5,166 nt of DNA from JBFWQM01 sp050249455 (GTDB lineage Bacteria; Pseudomonadota; Alphaproteobacteria; MPNO01; VGEU01): NCBI GenBank assembly GCA_050249455.1, contig JBFWQM010000317.1, positions 1-5,166 of the forward strand, in the 5' to 3' direction. This document shows positions 1 through 5,166 of this stretch, piece after piece (positions within the stretch are counted from its first letter, which is position 1; each line of letters begins with the position of its first letter). The notes beneath the pieces are model-generated. The model did no database searches. It saw nothing but the letters and a program-made list of their open reading frames with translations, and was not told the DNA's origin. The position numbers were made by a program, and so were the translations under genes.

Positions 1-346
1 CCAGGTTGTGCACCTGGATCAGGTCGAGCGCGGGCTTGCGCAGCTTGCGGGCGGAGGACTCCATCTGGGCGATGCCCTCCGCCCGGCCGGTGGTCCACAC
101 CTTGGTCGCGACCCACGCCTCGTCGAGGTGGCGGGTGTCGGCCAGGAGGTCGCCGACCACCGTCTCGGCCTTGCCATACATCGGCGAGGAGTCGATGACG
201 GTGCAGCCGGCGGCGAAGAAGTCCTCCAGCACGCCGCGCGGGCCGGCGCGGTCGCGCGCCGCGGCGCCGACGTCGAACGCGTTCCAGGTGCCGAGGCCCA
301 GCGCGGGCACCGTCTCGCCGGTCTTCGGGATCGCACGCATGAGCAT
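1..346 (-). CDS. Aldo/keto reductase, N-terminal part (runs off left edge)
   Basis: This is the first 115 residues of an NADPH-type aldo/keto reductase, a cytoplasmic TIM-barrel oxidoreductase; the frame is open to the window edge. Visible signatures are the first-strand motif GLGTW (residues 17-21), IDSSPMYGKAE (51-61), ATKVW (80-84) and LIQVHN (109-114). These place the family's catalytic tetrad at Asp52, Tyr57, Lys82 and His113, all present. Full members run about 270-330 residues, so over half is missing. Two in-frame ATGs lie at 346 and 340. The first is chosen because GGGAG at 356-360 sits 9 nt upstream of it, against 15 nt for the second. It follows the decarboxylase on the same strand, but a 229-bp repeat-filled gap separates them, so it is probably a separate transcription unit. 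The substrate cannot be told. Aldo/keto reductase membership is secure; a role in the aromatic pathway is not supported. Confidence 0.9.
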   Translation of the reverse strand, partial: MLMRAIPKTGETVPALGLGTWNAFDVGAAARDRAGPRGVLEDFFAAGCTVIDSSPMYGKAETVVGDLLADTRHLDEAWVATKVWTTGRAEGIAQMESSARKLRKPALDLIQVHNL

Positions 347-355
347 GGGGCAGAA

Positions 356-360
356 CTCCC
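356..360 (-). promoter_or_regulatory. Ribosome binding site of the aldo/keto reductase
   Basis: GGGAG on the minus strand lies 9 nt before the ATG at 346 and 15 nt before the in-frame ATG at 340. The spacing favours the upstream start, adding Met-Leu to the protein. Confidence 0.55.
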
Positions 361-367
361 AAAATTC

Positions 368-449
368 GTCATGGCTCGGGGCTCGTCCCGGCCATTTGCG
401 TGTTTCTTATTTTTTAGCTGTCGTCCTCCGACTTGATCGGAGGACCCAT
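368..449 (-). repeat. Repeat copy A (left arm)
   Basis: The outer hairpin at 371-395 is imperfect: ATGGC (371-375) pairs with 391-395 and CGGG (377-380) with 387-390, leaving T376 bulged. Compared with copy B it carries two extra bases. A T-rich linker spans about 401-416. The inner hairpin has a perfect 9-bp stem, 423-431 with 437-445, and loop CTTGA at 432-436. The stem is closed by A431-T437, where copy B has G-C. Confidence 0.85.
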
Positions 450-478
450 CTCGATGTCGGGCGCCAACGTGCGGAGGC

Positions 479-553
479 ATGGGTCCTCCGGTCAAGCCGG
501 AGGACGACTAAAGAAAAATACAATTGAATGGCCGGGACGAGCCCGGCCATGAC
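479..553 (+). repeat. Repeat copy B (right arm, inverted relative to A)
   Basis: The inner hairpin is 483-491 paired with 497-505, loop TCAAG (492-496), a perfect 9-bp stem. An A-rich linker follows at 506-527. The outer hairpin is 528-536 paired with 542-550, loop ACGAG, again a perfect 9-bp stem. It lies 25 bp past the decarboxylase stop, so in the operon transcript it would fold in the 3' untranslated region. Confidence 0.88.
508..550 (-). terminator. Possible rho-independent terminator after the decarboxylase gene
   Basis: Read on the minus strand, the GC-rich 9-bp hairpin at 550-528 is the first structure after the decarboxylase stop. It is followed by a T-rich run at 527-511 (ATTTTTCTTT core). 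The strongest T stretch begins about 8 nt after the stem rather than directly, so the fit to a canonical terminator is only fair. The hairpin belongs to repeat copy B, so any terminator role would be borrowed from the repeat. Confidence 0.35.
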
Positions 554-575
554 GCAATGAATGAAGCGGCCGGCC

Positions 576-1346
576 CTAAGCCGCCGACACCGTGAAGCCG
601 ACGAAGCCGAGCTTCTCCACCGTGTGGCGCACGTAGGTGCCGGGCTTCAGCGCCTCGGCGGCGGTGGCGCCGCCGGCCATGACGATCCAGCCGGCCTGCA
701 GGCCTTCCTCCGCCTCGTGGGTCAGCCGCGCCGCGGCGACCAGCGAGCGCACCGGGTTGCCCAGGATCGCCGCCGACGAGCCGATCTGCACCGGCCGGCC
801 GTCGAACTCCAGGATCATTCCCAGGTTGGTCAGGTCCATGTCGGCCTTCTGCCACGAGCCGAGCACGAAGCCCGACGAGGACGAGTTGTCGGCGACCACG
901 TCCTCCAGCGAGAACTTGAAGTTCTTGTAGCGGCTGTCGATGATCTCCATCGCCGGCGCCACGGCTTCCACCGCCGCGAACGCCTCCGCCGCCGTGACCG
1001 GCCAGCCGAGCGGCTTCTTGAGCAGGAACGCGACCTCCGGCTCGACCCGCGGGTGGACGTATTTCTTGAAGTTCAGGACGCCGCCGTCCTCCAGCACCAT
1101 CTCGTCGGTCAGCCGGCCCCACACCATGTCCGAGATCCCCATCTGGATGATCTTGGCGCGGCTGGTGAAGCCCATCTTCATGCCGACCCGCTTCTCGCCG
1201 CGGTCGAGCCGGCGGCGGATCATCGCCTTCTGGACCTCGTAGGCCTCGGGCAGGGTCATCTTGTCGTAGTTGGAGATCTGCTCCACCGCCTCGGCGTGGC
1301 GGGCGGCGTTGTCGAGCGTCTCGGCGATCTTGGCGACGTTGGCCAT
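576..1346 (-). CDS. dmpH: 4-oxalocrotonate (2-oxo-3-hexenedioate) decarboxylase
   Basis: This 256-residue cytoplasmic enzyme decarboxylates 2-oxo-3-hexenedioate to 2-oxopent-4-enoate in the oxidative branch of meta-cleavage (DmpH/XylI/NbaG family). The protein is full length for the family. It has the FAH-like hydratase/decarboxylase fold, with expected divalent-metal ligands Glu102 and Glu104 (motif RVEPEVAFLL, 100-109) and Glu134 (PAMEIIDSR, 131-139). The segment KMGFTSRAKIIQMG (57-70) followed by WGRLTDEM (76-83) distinguishes decarboxylases from the paralogous hydratase, which has a DYGML motif there. The ATG lies 4 bp after the aldolase stop. AGGAG at 1356-1360, inside the aldolase 3' end, sits 9 nt upstream, indicating close translational coupling. 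In characterised systems it forms a complex with the hydratase, also encoded here. The choice between dmpH, xylI and nbaG as a name is arbitrary; the reaction is well supported. Confidence 0.93.
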   Translation of the reverse strand: MANVAKIAETLDNAARHAEAVEQISNYDKMTLPEAYEVQKAMIRRRLDRGEKRVGMKMGFTSRAKIIQMGISDMVWGRLTDEMVLEDGGVLNFKKYVHPRVEPEVAFLLKKPLGWPVTAAEAFAAVEAVAPAMEIIDSRYKNFKFSLEDVVADNSSSSGFVLGSWQKADMDLTNLGMILEFDGRPVQIGSSAAILGNPVRSLVAAARLTHEAEEGLQAGWIVMAGGATAAEALKPGTYVRHTVEKLGFVGFTVSAA

Positions 1347-1350
1347 GGGA

Positions 1351-2397
1351 CTACTCTCCTGCCGCGGCGCGCTTGCCGCCCTTGGTGAGGTCGAGCGCGA
1401 CGTCCACGATCATGTCCTCCTGGCCGCCGACCATGCGGCGCTTGCCGAGCTCGACCAGGATCTCGCGGGTGTCGATGCCGTAGGTCTGCGACGCCGTCTC
1501 GGCGTGGCGCAGGAAGCTCGAATAGACCCCGGCGTAGCCCAGGGTCAGCGTCTCGCGGTCGACCCGCACCGGGCGGTCCTGCAACGGGCGCACCAGCTCC
1601 TCGCAGGCGTCCATCAGCTTGAACACGTCGCAGCCGTGGTTGAGGCCCATGCGGTCGGCGACCGCGACGAACACCTCCAGCGGCGCGTTGCCGGCGCCGG
1701 CGCCCATGCCGCCGAGCGAGGCGTCGATGCGGGTCGCGCCGTGCTCCAGCGCGACGATCGAGTTGGCGACGCCGAGCGACAGGTTGTGGTGGGCGTGCAT
1801 GCCGGTCTGCGTCCTGGTCAGGTCGAGCGTGTCGCCGAACGCCTTGAACCGGTCGGCGACGCCGTCCATCAGCAGCGCGCCGCCCGAGTCGGTGACGTAG
1901 ACGCAGTGCGCGCCGTAGGACTCCATCAGCTTGGCCTGCTGCGCCAGCTCCTTGGCCGGGATCATGTGCGCCATCATCAGGAAGCCGGCGACGTCCATGC
2001 CGATCTCGCGCGCATACTCCATGTGCTGCTTGGAGATGTCGGCCTCGGTGCAGTGGGTGGCGATGCGCACCGAGCGGGCGCCGGCGTCGTAGGCCTCCTT
2101 GAGGTCGTGGACGGTGCCGATGCCGGGGATCAGCAGGGTCGCGAGCTTGGAGTGCTTGAGGACGGAGGCGGCCGCCTCGATGTACTCCCGGTCGGTCTGC
2201 TTGGCGAAGCCGTAGTTGAACGACATGCCCGCCAGGCCGTCGCCGTGGCTGACCTCGATCGCGTCCACCTTGGCGTCGTCGAGCGCCTTGCAGATCGCCA
2301 TCACGTGGTCGAGGCCGTACTGGTGGCGGATGGCGTGCATGCCGTCGCGCAGGGTGACGTCCTGGACGTAGATCTTCTTCGACTTGTCGAAGGGCAT
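1351..2397 (-). CDS. dmpG: 4-hydroxy-2-oxovalerate aldolase
   Basis: This 348-residue class II pyruvate aldolase (DmpG/BphI/MhpE family, usual length about 340-350) splits 4-hydroxy-2-oxopentanoate into pyruvate and acetaldehyde. The N-terminal HMGL-like TIM barrel carries VTLRDGMHAIRHQY (14-27), giving catalytic Arg17, metal ligand Asp18 and base His21. GMHAHHN (199-205) supplies metal ligands His201 and His203. Tyr292 in AGVYSSF (289-295), in the C-terminal communication domain, matches the conserved active-site tyrosine. The frame is open far upstream, but the true start is the ATG at 2397: the family N-terminus begins there, and GGAG at 2405-2408 directly follows the upstream stop. It lies 11 bp after the acetaldehyde dehydrogenase gene, its known partner in a complex that channels acetaldehyde. 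All catalytic residues are intact. Confidence 0.96.
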   Translation of the reverse strand: MPFDKSKKIYVQDVTLRDGMHAIRHQYGLDHVMAICKALDDAKVDAIEVSHGDGLAGMSFNYGFAKQTDREYIEAAASVLKHSKLATLLIPGIGTVHDLKEAYDAGARSVRIATHCTEADISKQHMEYAREIGMDVAGFLMMAHMIPAKELAQQAKLMESYGAHCVYVTDSGGALLMDGVADRFKAFGDTLDLTRTQTGMHAHHNLSLGVANSIVALEHGATRIDASLGGMGAGAGNAPLEVFVAVADRMGLNHGCDVFKLMDACEELVRPLQDRPVRVDRETLTLGYAGVYSSFLRHAETASQTYGIDTREILVELGKRRMVGGQEDMIVDVALDLTKGGKRAAAGE

Positions 2398-2404
2398 GAC
2401 GGAT

Positions 2405-2408
2405 CTCC
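2405..2408 (-). promoter_or_regulatory. Ribosome binding site fixing the aldolase start
   Basis: GGAG immediately follows the TGA stop of the acetaldehyde dehydrogenase gene, 7 nt before the ATG at 2397. This supports that start over the long in-frame extension upstream and suggests coupled translation of the two partner subunits. Confidence 0.7.
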
Positions 2409-3338
2409 TCAGGCGGCCAGATGGCGCTCGACCAGCCGTTCGGCGGTCTTCAGCGCGGCCGAGGTCATGATGTCGAGGTTGCCGGCGTATTTCGGCAAAT
2501 AGTGCCCGGCGCCCTCGACCTCGAGGAAGACCGAGGTCTTGATGCCGGTGTAGTCGCCGCGGCCGGGGATGTGCAGCGGCTTGTTGGCGCCGAAGCGCTC
2601 GAACTGCACTTCCTGCTTCAGCCGGTAGCCGGGGACGTAGGTCTGCACCTCCTCGATCATCTTCTTGATCGAGGCGGCGATGTCGTCGGTGCTGGTCTCG
2701 TCGGACAGGCAGTAGACGGTATCGCGCATGATCAGCGGCGGCTCGGCCGGGTTGAGCACGATGATCGCCTTGCCTTCCTCTGCCTTGCCGACGATCTCCA
2801 GGCCCTTCGACGTGGTCTCGGTGAATTCGTCGATGTTGGCGCGGGTGCCGGGGCCGGCCGACTTCGACGAGATCGAGGCGACGATCTCCGCGTAGCGCAC
2901 CGGGGCGACGCGGGCGACCGCGTGGACGATCGGGATCGTCGCCTGGCCGCCGCACGAGACCATGTTGATGTTGCCGGCGCCGAGATGCTCGTCGAGGTTG
3001 ACCACCGGCACGACGTAGGGGCCGATCGCCGCCGGCGTCAGGTCGATCACCTTCTTGCCATGCTTCTTACAGATCGCGTCGGTGTGCTTGTGCGCCTTGG
3101 CCGACGTCGCGTCGAACACGATCGCGATGTCCTTCCACTCCGGCATCTCGACCAGGCCGTCGATGCCCTTGTCGGTGGTCGGCACGCCGAGCCGCCTGGC
3201 GCGCGCCAGGCCGTCCGAGTTCGGATCGATGCCGACCAGGGCGCCCATCTCCAGCACCTTGGAATTGCGCATCACCTTGATCATCAGGTCGGTGCCGATG
3301 TTGCCCGAGCCGACGATCGCTACCTTGGTCTTCGCCAT
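2409..3338 (-). CDS. dmpF: Acetaldehyde dehydrogenase (acylating)
   Basis: This 309-residue enzyme (DmpF/BphJ/MhpF family, usual length about 300-315) converts acetaldehyde, NAD+ and CoA to acetyl-CoA. The N-terminal Rossmann motif is VAIVGSGNIGTDL (6-18). SCGGQATIP (128-136) supplies the catalytic Cys129. Conserved downstream blocks include SKSAGPGTR (158-166), LNPAEPP (195-201) and PGRGDYTG (258-265). The frame stays open for 165 codons upstream, but the start is the ATG at 3338. Family similarity begins there (MAKTKVAIVGSG), GGGAG at 3345-3349 sits 6 nt upstream, and the upstream part only translates repeat DNA and the antisense of nothing recognisable. The aldolase partner follows 11 bp downstream. 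The preceding hydratase is 146 bp away across a repeat copy, so this may be the first gene of a sub-transcript. Identification is secure. Confidence 0.96.
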   Translation of the reverse strand: MAKTKVAIVGSGNIGTDLMIKVMRNSKVLEMGALVGIDPNSDGLARARRLGVPTTDKGIDGLVEMPEWKDIAIVFDATSAKAHKHTDAICKKHGKKVIDLTPAAIGPYVVPVVNLDEHLGAGNINMVSCGGQATIPIVHAVARVAPVRYAEIVASISSKSAGPGTRANIDEFTETTSKGLEIVGKAEEGKAIIVLNPAEPPLIMRDTVYCLSDETSTDDIAASIKKMIEEVQTYVPGYRLKQEVQFERFGANKPLHIPGRGDYTGIKTSVFLEVEGAGHYLPKYAGNLDIMTSAALKTAERLVERHLAA

Positions 3339-3340
3339 TA

Positions 3341-3349
3341 CCTGCTCCC
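3341..3349 (-). promoter_or_regulatory. Ribosome binding site fixing the acetaldehyde dehydrogenase start
   Basis: The purine-rich GGGAGCAGG ends 2 nt before the ATG at 3338, with its GGGAG core 6 nt away. This marks 3338 as the start rather than any earlier in-frame codon within the repeat. Confidence 0.65.
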
Positions 3350-3380
3350 GATGGCCGCGCGGCCGAAACCTACCTCTACT

Positions 3381-3455
3381 TGTCGTCCTCCGGCTCGACC
3401 GGAGAACGACAAAAAAGGAAAACACGTGGATGGCCGGGACAGGCCCGGCCATGAC
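3381..3455 (+). repeat. Repeat copy C, inside the operon
   Basis: This single copy fills half of the 146-bp gap (3339-3484) between hydratase and acetaldehyde dehydrogenase. Its first hairpin pairs 3381-3393 with 3399-3411, a 13-bp stem with one C-A mismatch (3387/3405) and loop CTCGA. An A-rich linker follows (about 3411-3424). The second hairpin pairs 3430-3438 with 3444-3452, a perfect 9-bp stem with loop ACAGG. Positions 3430-3456 match copy B (528-554) at 25 of 27 bases, both differences in the loop. Read on the minus strand from 3452, the element translates as MAGPVPAIHVF, the typical artefact peptide of this repeat family. The operon transcript would carry both hairpins. The T-rich stretch between them on the minus strand (3424-3411) makes partial termination conceivable. 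The rest of the gap shows only a GC palindrome at 3353-3364 (GGCCGCGCGGCC) and no convincing promoter. Confidence 0.88.
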
Positions 3456-3484
3456 GGAGATATGGGTGGTGCGCCTGCACGCCG

Positions 3485-4270
3485 CTACGCCGCGAACGCC
3501 GCGCGGACCGAGCCGAGGCCGGAGATGCGGGCCTCCAGCACGTCGCCGGGCGACACCGGCGCCATCGGGCCCAGCGCGCCGGTCAGGATCACGTCGCCCG
3601 CCTGCAGCGGCATGCCGACGTCCACCATCTTGCGCGCCAGCCACAGGGCGGCGTTGAGCGGGTTGCCGAGGCAGGCGACGCCGGCGCCGACCGAGACCGC
3701 CTCGCCCTTCTTCTCCAGGCTCATGCCGCACAGCCGGAGGTCGATGTTGTCGAGCGTCACCGGCGTGGTGCCTAGCACGTAGAGGCCGGAGGAGGCGTTG
3801 TCTGCGATGGTGTCGACGATCTTGATGTCCCACTTGTCGATGCGGCTGCCGACCACCTCGATCGCCGGCAGCGCGTAGTCCACCGCGTCGATCAGGTCCA
3901 CCAGGGTCAGCGACTGGCCGGCCAGGTCGTCGCCCAGCACCAGCGCGACCTCTGCCTCCGCGCGCGGCTGCAGCACGCGGCCGAGCGCGATCTCGTCGCC
4001 GTCGACCACCTCCATGTCGGCGAACAGCATGCCGTAGTCGGGCTGATCGACGCCGAGCTGCTTCTGCACCGCCTTGGCGGTCAGCCCGATCTTGCGTCCC
4101 GACAGGCGGCGCCCGGTGGCGATCCAGTGCCGGGTGTTGAGCTGCTGCACCGCATAGGCGGCGTCGAGGTCGTTGGCCGGCAGGCTGTCGCGCACCGGCG
4201 CGATGGCGGTGCCGTTCTGCCAGGCGTTGCGGATCTTCTCGGCGGCGGCTTGGATGGCGGCGTCGGCCAT
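3485..4270 (-). CDS. dmpE: 2-oxopent-4-enoate (2-hydroxypenta-2,4-dienoate) hydratase
   Basis: This 261-residue enzyme (DmpE/XylJ/MhpD family, usual length about 260) adds water to 2-hydroxypenta-2,4-dienoate, giving 4-hydroxy-2-oxopentanoate, the aldolase substrate. It shares the FAH-like fold with the decarboxylase encoded 2.1 kb downstream. KIGLTAKAVQKQLGV (60-74) followed by DYGMLFADM (78-86) is the hydratase version of the active-site lid. Metal ligands are Glu105 and Glu107 (RAEAEVALVL, 103-112) and Glu138 (PAIEVVGSR, 135-143). The C-terminal ILTGALGP (228-235) is also typical. The start at 4270 follows GGGAG at 4281-4285 by 10 nt and lies 22 bp past the dehydrogenase stop, so both are co-transcribed. 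In known pathways the hydratase binds the decarboxylase, which passes on its unstable dienol. Nothing is missing. Hydratase rather than decarboxylase is inferred from the lid motif and the operon order. Confidence 0.93.
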   Translation of the reverse strand: MADAAIQAAAEKIRNAWQNGTAIAPVRDSLPANDLDAAYAVQQLNTRHWIATGRRLSGRKIGLTAKAVQKQLGVDQPDYGMLFADMEVVDGDEIALGRVLQPRAEAEVALVLGDDLAGQSLTLVDLIDAVDYALPAIEVVGSRIDKWDIKIVDTIADNASSGLYVLGTTPVTLDNIDLRLCGMSLEKKGEAVSVGAGVACLGNPLNAALWLARKMVDVGMPLQAGDVILTGALGPMAPVSPGDVLEARISGLGSVRAAFAA

Positions 4271-4280
4271 TGTCGTCGTT

Positions 4281-4285
4281 CTCCC
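4281..4285 (-). promoter_or_regulatory. Ribosome binding site of the hydratase
   Basis: GGGAG lies 10 nt before the ATG at 4270 and wholly within the 22-bp gap after the dehydrogenase TAA. The same GGGAG core precedes the acetaldehyde dehydrogenase and the aldo/keto reductase. Confidence 0.6.
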
Positions 4286-4292
4286 TGACCGC

Positions 4293-5166
4293 TTAGAGCT
4301 TGACGCAGATGTTGCGCTGCTCGGAATAGAAGTTGAGCGCGTGCGTGCCGCCTTCGCGGCCGATGCCCGACAGCTTCATGCCGCCGAACGGCGTGCGCAG
4401 GTCGCGCAGGAACCAGCAGTTCACCCAGGTGATGCCGGCCATCACGTTCTGCGCCACCCGGTGCGCGCGCGCCAGGTTGGTGGTCCAGATCGCGGCGGCC
4501 AGCCCGTACTCGGTGTCGTTGGCCATGGCGATCGCCTCTTCCTCGCGGTCGAACGGCGTGATGTGGCAGACCGGCCCGAAGATCTCCTCCTTCTGGATGC
4601 GCGAGTTCTCGGGCAGCCCGGTGAAGATGGTCGGCTCGACATAGGCGCCGTTGTCGCGCGCGTCGCCGAACTTCGGCACGCCGCCGCCGGTGACGATGTT
4701 GGCGCCTTCCTTCTTCGCCAGCTCGTAGTAGGACAGCACCTTGTCGCGGTGCTCCTTGGAGATCAGCGGGCCCATCTGGGTCGCGTGGTCCTCCGGCCGG
4801 CCGATCTTCATCGCGACGGCCTTGTCCTTCAGCGCGGCGACGAACTTGTCGAAGATCGGCCGCTCGACATAGACGCGCTCGGAGCACAGGCAGACCTGGC
4901 CGCAATTGGCGAACACCGACCGGGTGGTGCCTTCCAGCGCCGCCTCGAAGTCGGCGTCGGCAAAGATGATCGCCGGGTTCTTGCCGCCGAGCTCGAACGA
5001 CAGCGCCTTCACGTTGACCGAGGCGGACCGCATGATCTCGCCGCCGGTCCGCGTCTCGCCGGTGAAGGTCAGCGCGTCGATGCCCTTGTGCTTGGCGATG
5101 AACTCGCCCGCCGAGTTGGGGCCGAAGCCGTGCACCACGTTGAACACGCCGTGCGGGATGCCGGCA
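4293..5166 (-). CDS. dmpC: 2-hydroxymuconic semialdehyde dehydrogenase (or 2-aminomuconic), N-terminus off right edge
   Basis: These are the C-terminal 290 residues of an NAD-dependent aldehyde dehydrogenase of the DmpC/XylG/AmnC group. It oxidises the ring-cleavage semialdehyde to 2-hydroxymuconate or 2-aminomuconate. The frame is open to the edge; members of about 485 residues imply that roughly 195 N-terminal residues are missing. The codon at 5147 is an internal GTG valine, not a start: the reading AGIPHGVFNVVHGFGP crosses it as in typical family members. Visible residues include the NAD-site TFTGETRTGG (33-42), the general-base Glu58 in FELGGKNP (57-64) and the nucleophile Cys92 in NCGQVC (87-92; codon at 4890-4892). 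EEIFGPV and PFGGMKLSGIGREGG lie towards the C-terminus. It is followed by the hydratase after 22 bp. ALDH membership is certain and the operon makes this substrate class likely. The hydroxy and amino substrates cannot be told apart here. Confidence 0.88.
   Translation of the reverse strand, partial: AGIPHGVFNVVHGFGPNSAGEFIAKHKGIDALTFTGETRTGGEIMRSASVNVKALSFELGGKNPAIIFADADFEAALEGTTRSVFANCGQVCLCSERVYVERPIFDKFVAALKDKAVAMKIGRPEDHATQMGPLISKEHRDKVLSYYELAKKEGANIVTGGGVPKFGDARDNGAYVEPTIFTGLPENSRIQKEEIFGPVCHITPFDREEEAIAMANDTEYGLAAAIWTTNLARAHRVAQNVMAGITWVNCWFLRDLRTPFGGMKLSGIGREGGTHALNFYSEQRNICVKL

Larger units (their letters stand above)
368..553. repeat. Composite inverted repeat: two head-to-head copies of a two-hairpin element
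   Basis: Two copies of one element face each other (arms about 368-449 and 479-553) around a 29-nt spacer at 450-478, filling most of the 229-bp gap between decarboxylase and aldo/keto reductase. Each arm has an outer hairpin built on ATGGCCGGG / CCCGGCCAT, an AT-rich linker, and an inner hairpin built on GTCCTCCGG / CCGGAGGAC. The inner 28 nt of the arms (422-449 against the reverse complement of 479-506) match at 26 positions. No protein-coding frame in this gap looks real. It resembles the dispersed palindromic intergenic repeats common in Hyphomicrobiales genomes, an assignment made from memory. I see no transposase or target-site duplication. Confidence 0.9.

Noticed and set aside
396..420. 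AT-rich stretch as a promoter for the aldo/keto reductase
   Set aside because: A-rich sequence on the minus strand resembles a -10 region loosely, but there is no matching -35 at proper spacing and the stretch is the linker of repeat copy A.
19..495. Minus-strand open frame of 158 codons covering the repeat and the aldo/keto reductase start
   Set aside because: Its first part translates repeat DNA and the rest is an out-of-frame, Arg/Pro/Ser-rich shadow of the aldo/keto reductase, whose own frame has clear motifs.
368..553. Composite inverted repeat as insertion-sequence ends or a MITE
   Set aside because: There is no transposase and no visible target-site duplication. Each arm is itself made of two hairpins, which fits a REP-like palindromic element better. 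A non-autonomous mobile origin cannot be excluded.
368..553. CRISPR array
   Set aside because: There are only two copies, inverted rather than direct, with no regular spacers.
1270..2502. Plus-strand open frame (410 codons) opposite the aldolase
   Set aside because: It has the same antisense composition artefact, low-complexity His/Val/Asp/Gly-rich translation, and spans the junctions of three real genes.
3353..3364. Perfect palindrome GGCCGCGCGGCC as an operator
   Set aside because: Short GC-only palindromes are expected in DNA of this composition, and no second copy or neighbouring regulator gene supports an operator.
2421..3782. Long plus-strand open frame (453 codons) opposite the acetaldehyde dehydrogenase
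   Set aside because: It is a shadow of high-GC third-position bias in the minus-strand genes. The translation is rich in Arg, His, Asp and Val with no recognisable domain, and it crosses gene boundaries and the repeat.
4081..4905. Minus-strand open frame of 274 codons overlapping dehydrogenase and hydratase
   Set aside because: It is an Arg/Ala-rich out-of-frame shadow of two genes with intact catalytic motifs in other frames.

Overview
The window is high-GC bacterial DNA carrying the lower part of a catechol-type meta-cleavage operon. All recognisable genes lie on the minus strand. In transcription order (right to left) they are: a 2-hydroxymuconic (or 2-aminomuconic) semialdehyde dehydrogenase cut by the right edge, a 2-oxopent-4-enoate hydratase, an acylating acetaldehyde dehydrogenase, a 4-hydroxy-2-oxovalerate aldolase, a 4-oxalocrotonate (2-oxo-3-hexenedioate) decarboxylase, and an aldo/keto reductase cut by the left edge. 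The order corresponds to C-E-F-G-H of the dmp/xyl pathways.

Together the first five genes oxidise the ring-cleavage semialdehyde to a dienoate, decarboxylate its keto form, hydrate the product, split it into pyruvate and acetaldehyde, and convert acetaldehyde to acetyl-CoA. Decarboxylase and hydratase are FAH-fold relatives known to work as a complex, and aldolase and acetaldehyde dehydrogenase are known to form a channelling complex. Gene spacing is tight (22, 11 and 4 bp) except at one junction. The 146-bp gap between hydratase and acetaldehyde dehydrogenase holds a two-hairpin repeat. No hydrolase (DmpD type), tautomerase (DmpI type), aminomuconate deaminase or regulator is visible.

Two intergenic regions carry the same palindromic repeat family. 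Positions 347-575, between the decarboxylase and the aldo/keto reductase, hold two copies in head-to-head orientation. Positions 3339-3484 hold a third copy. When translated, one arm reads MAGPVPAIHVF, a signature I associate with dispersed intergenic repeats of Hyphomicrobiales such as Bradyrhizobium and relatives. With the high GC content this suggests an alphaproteobacterium, probably Hyphomicrobiales. That placement is inference from recall, not a database match.

The enzymes look intact, with expected lengths and catalytic residues. I see no undescribed system. The most interesting material is the repeat family: its position inside the operon, a compensatory base-pair change between copies, and a flipped loop in the third copy.
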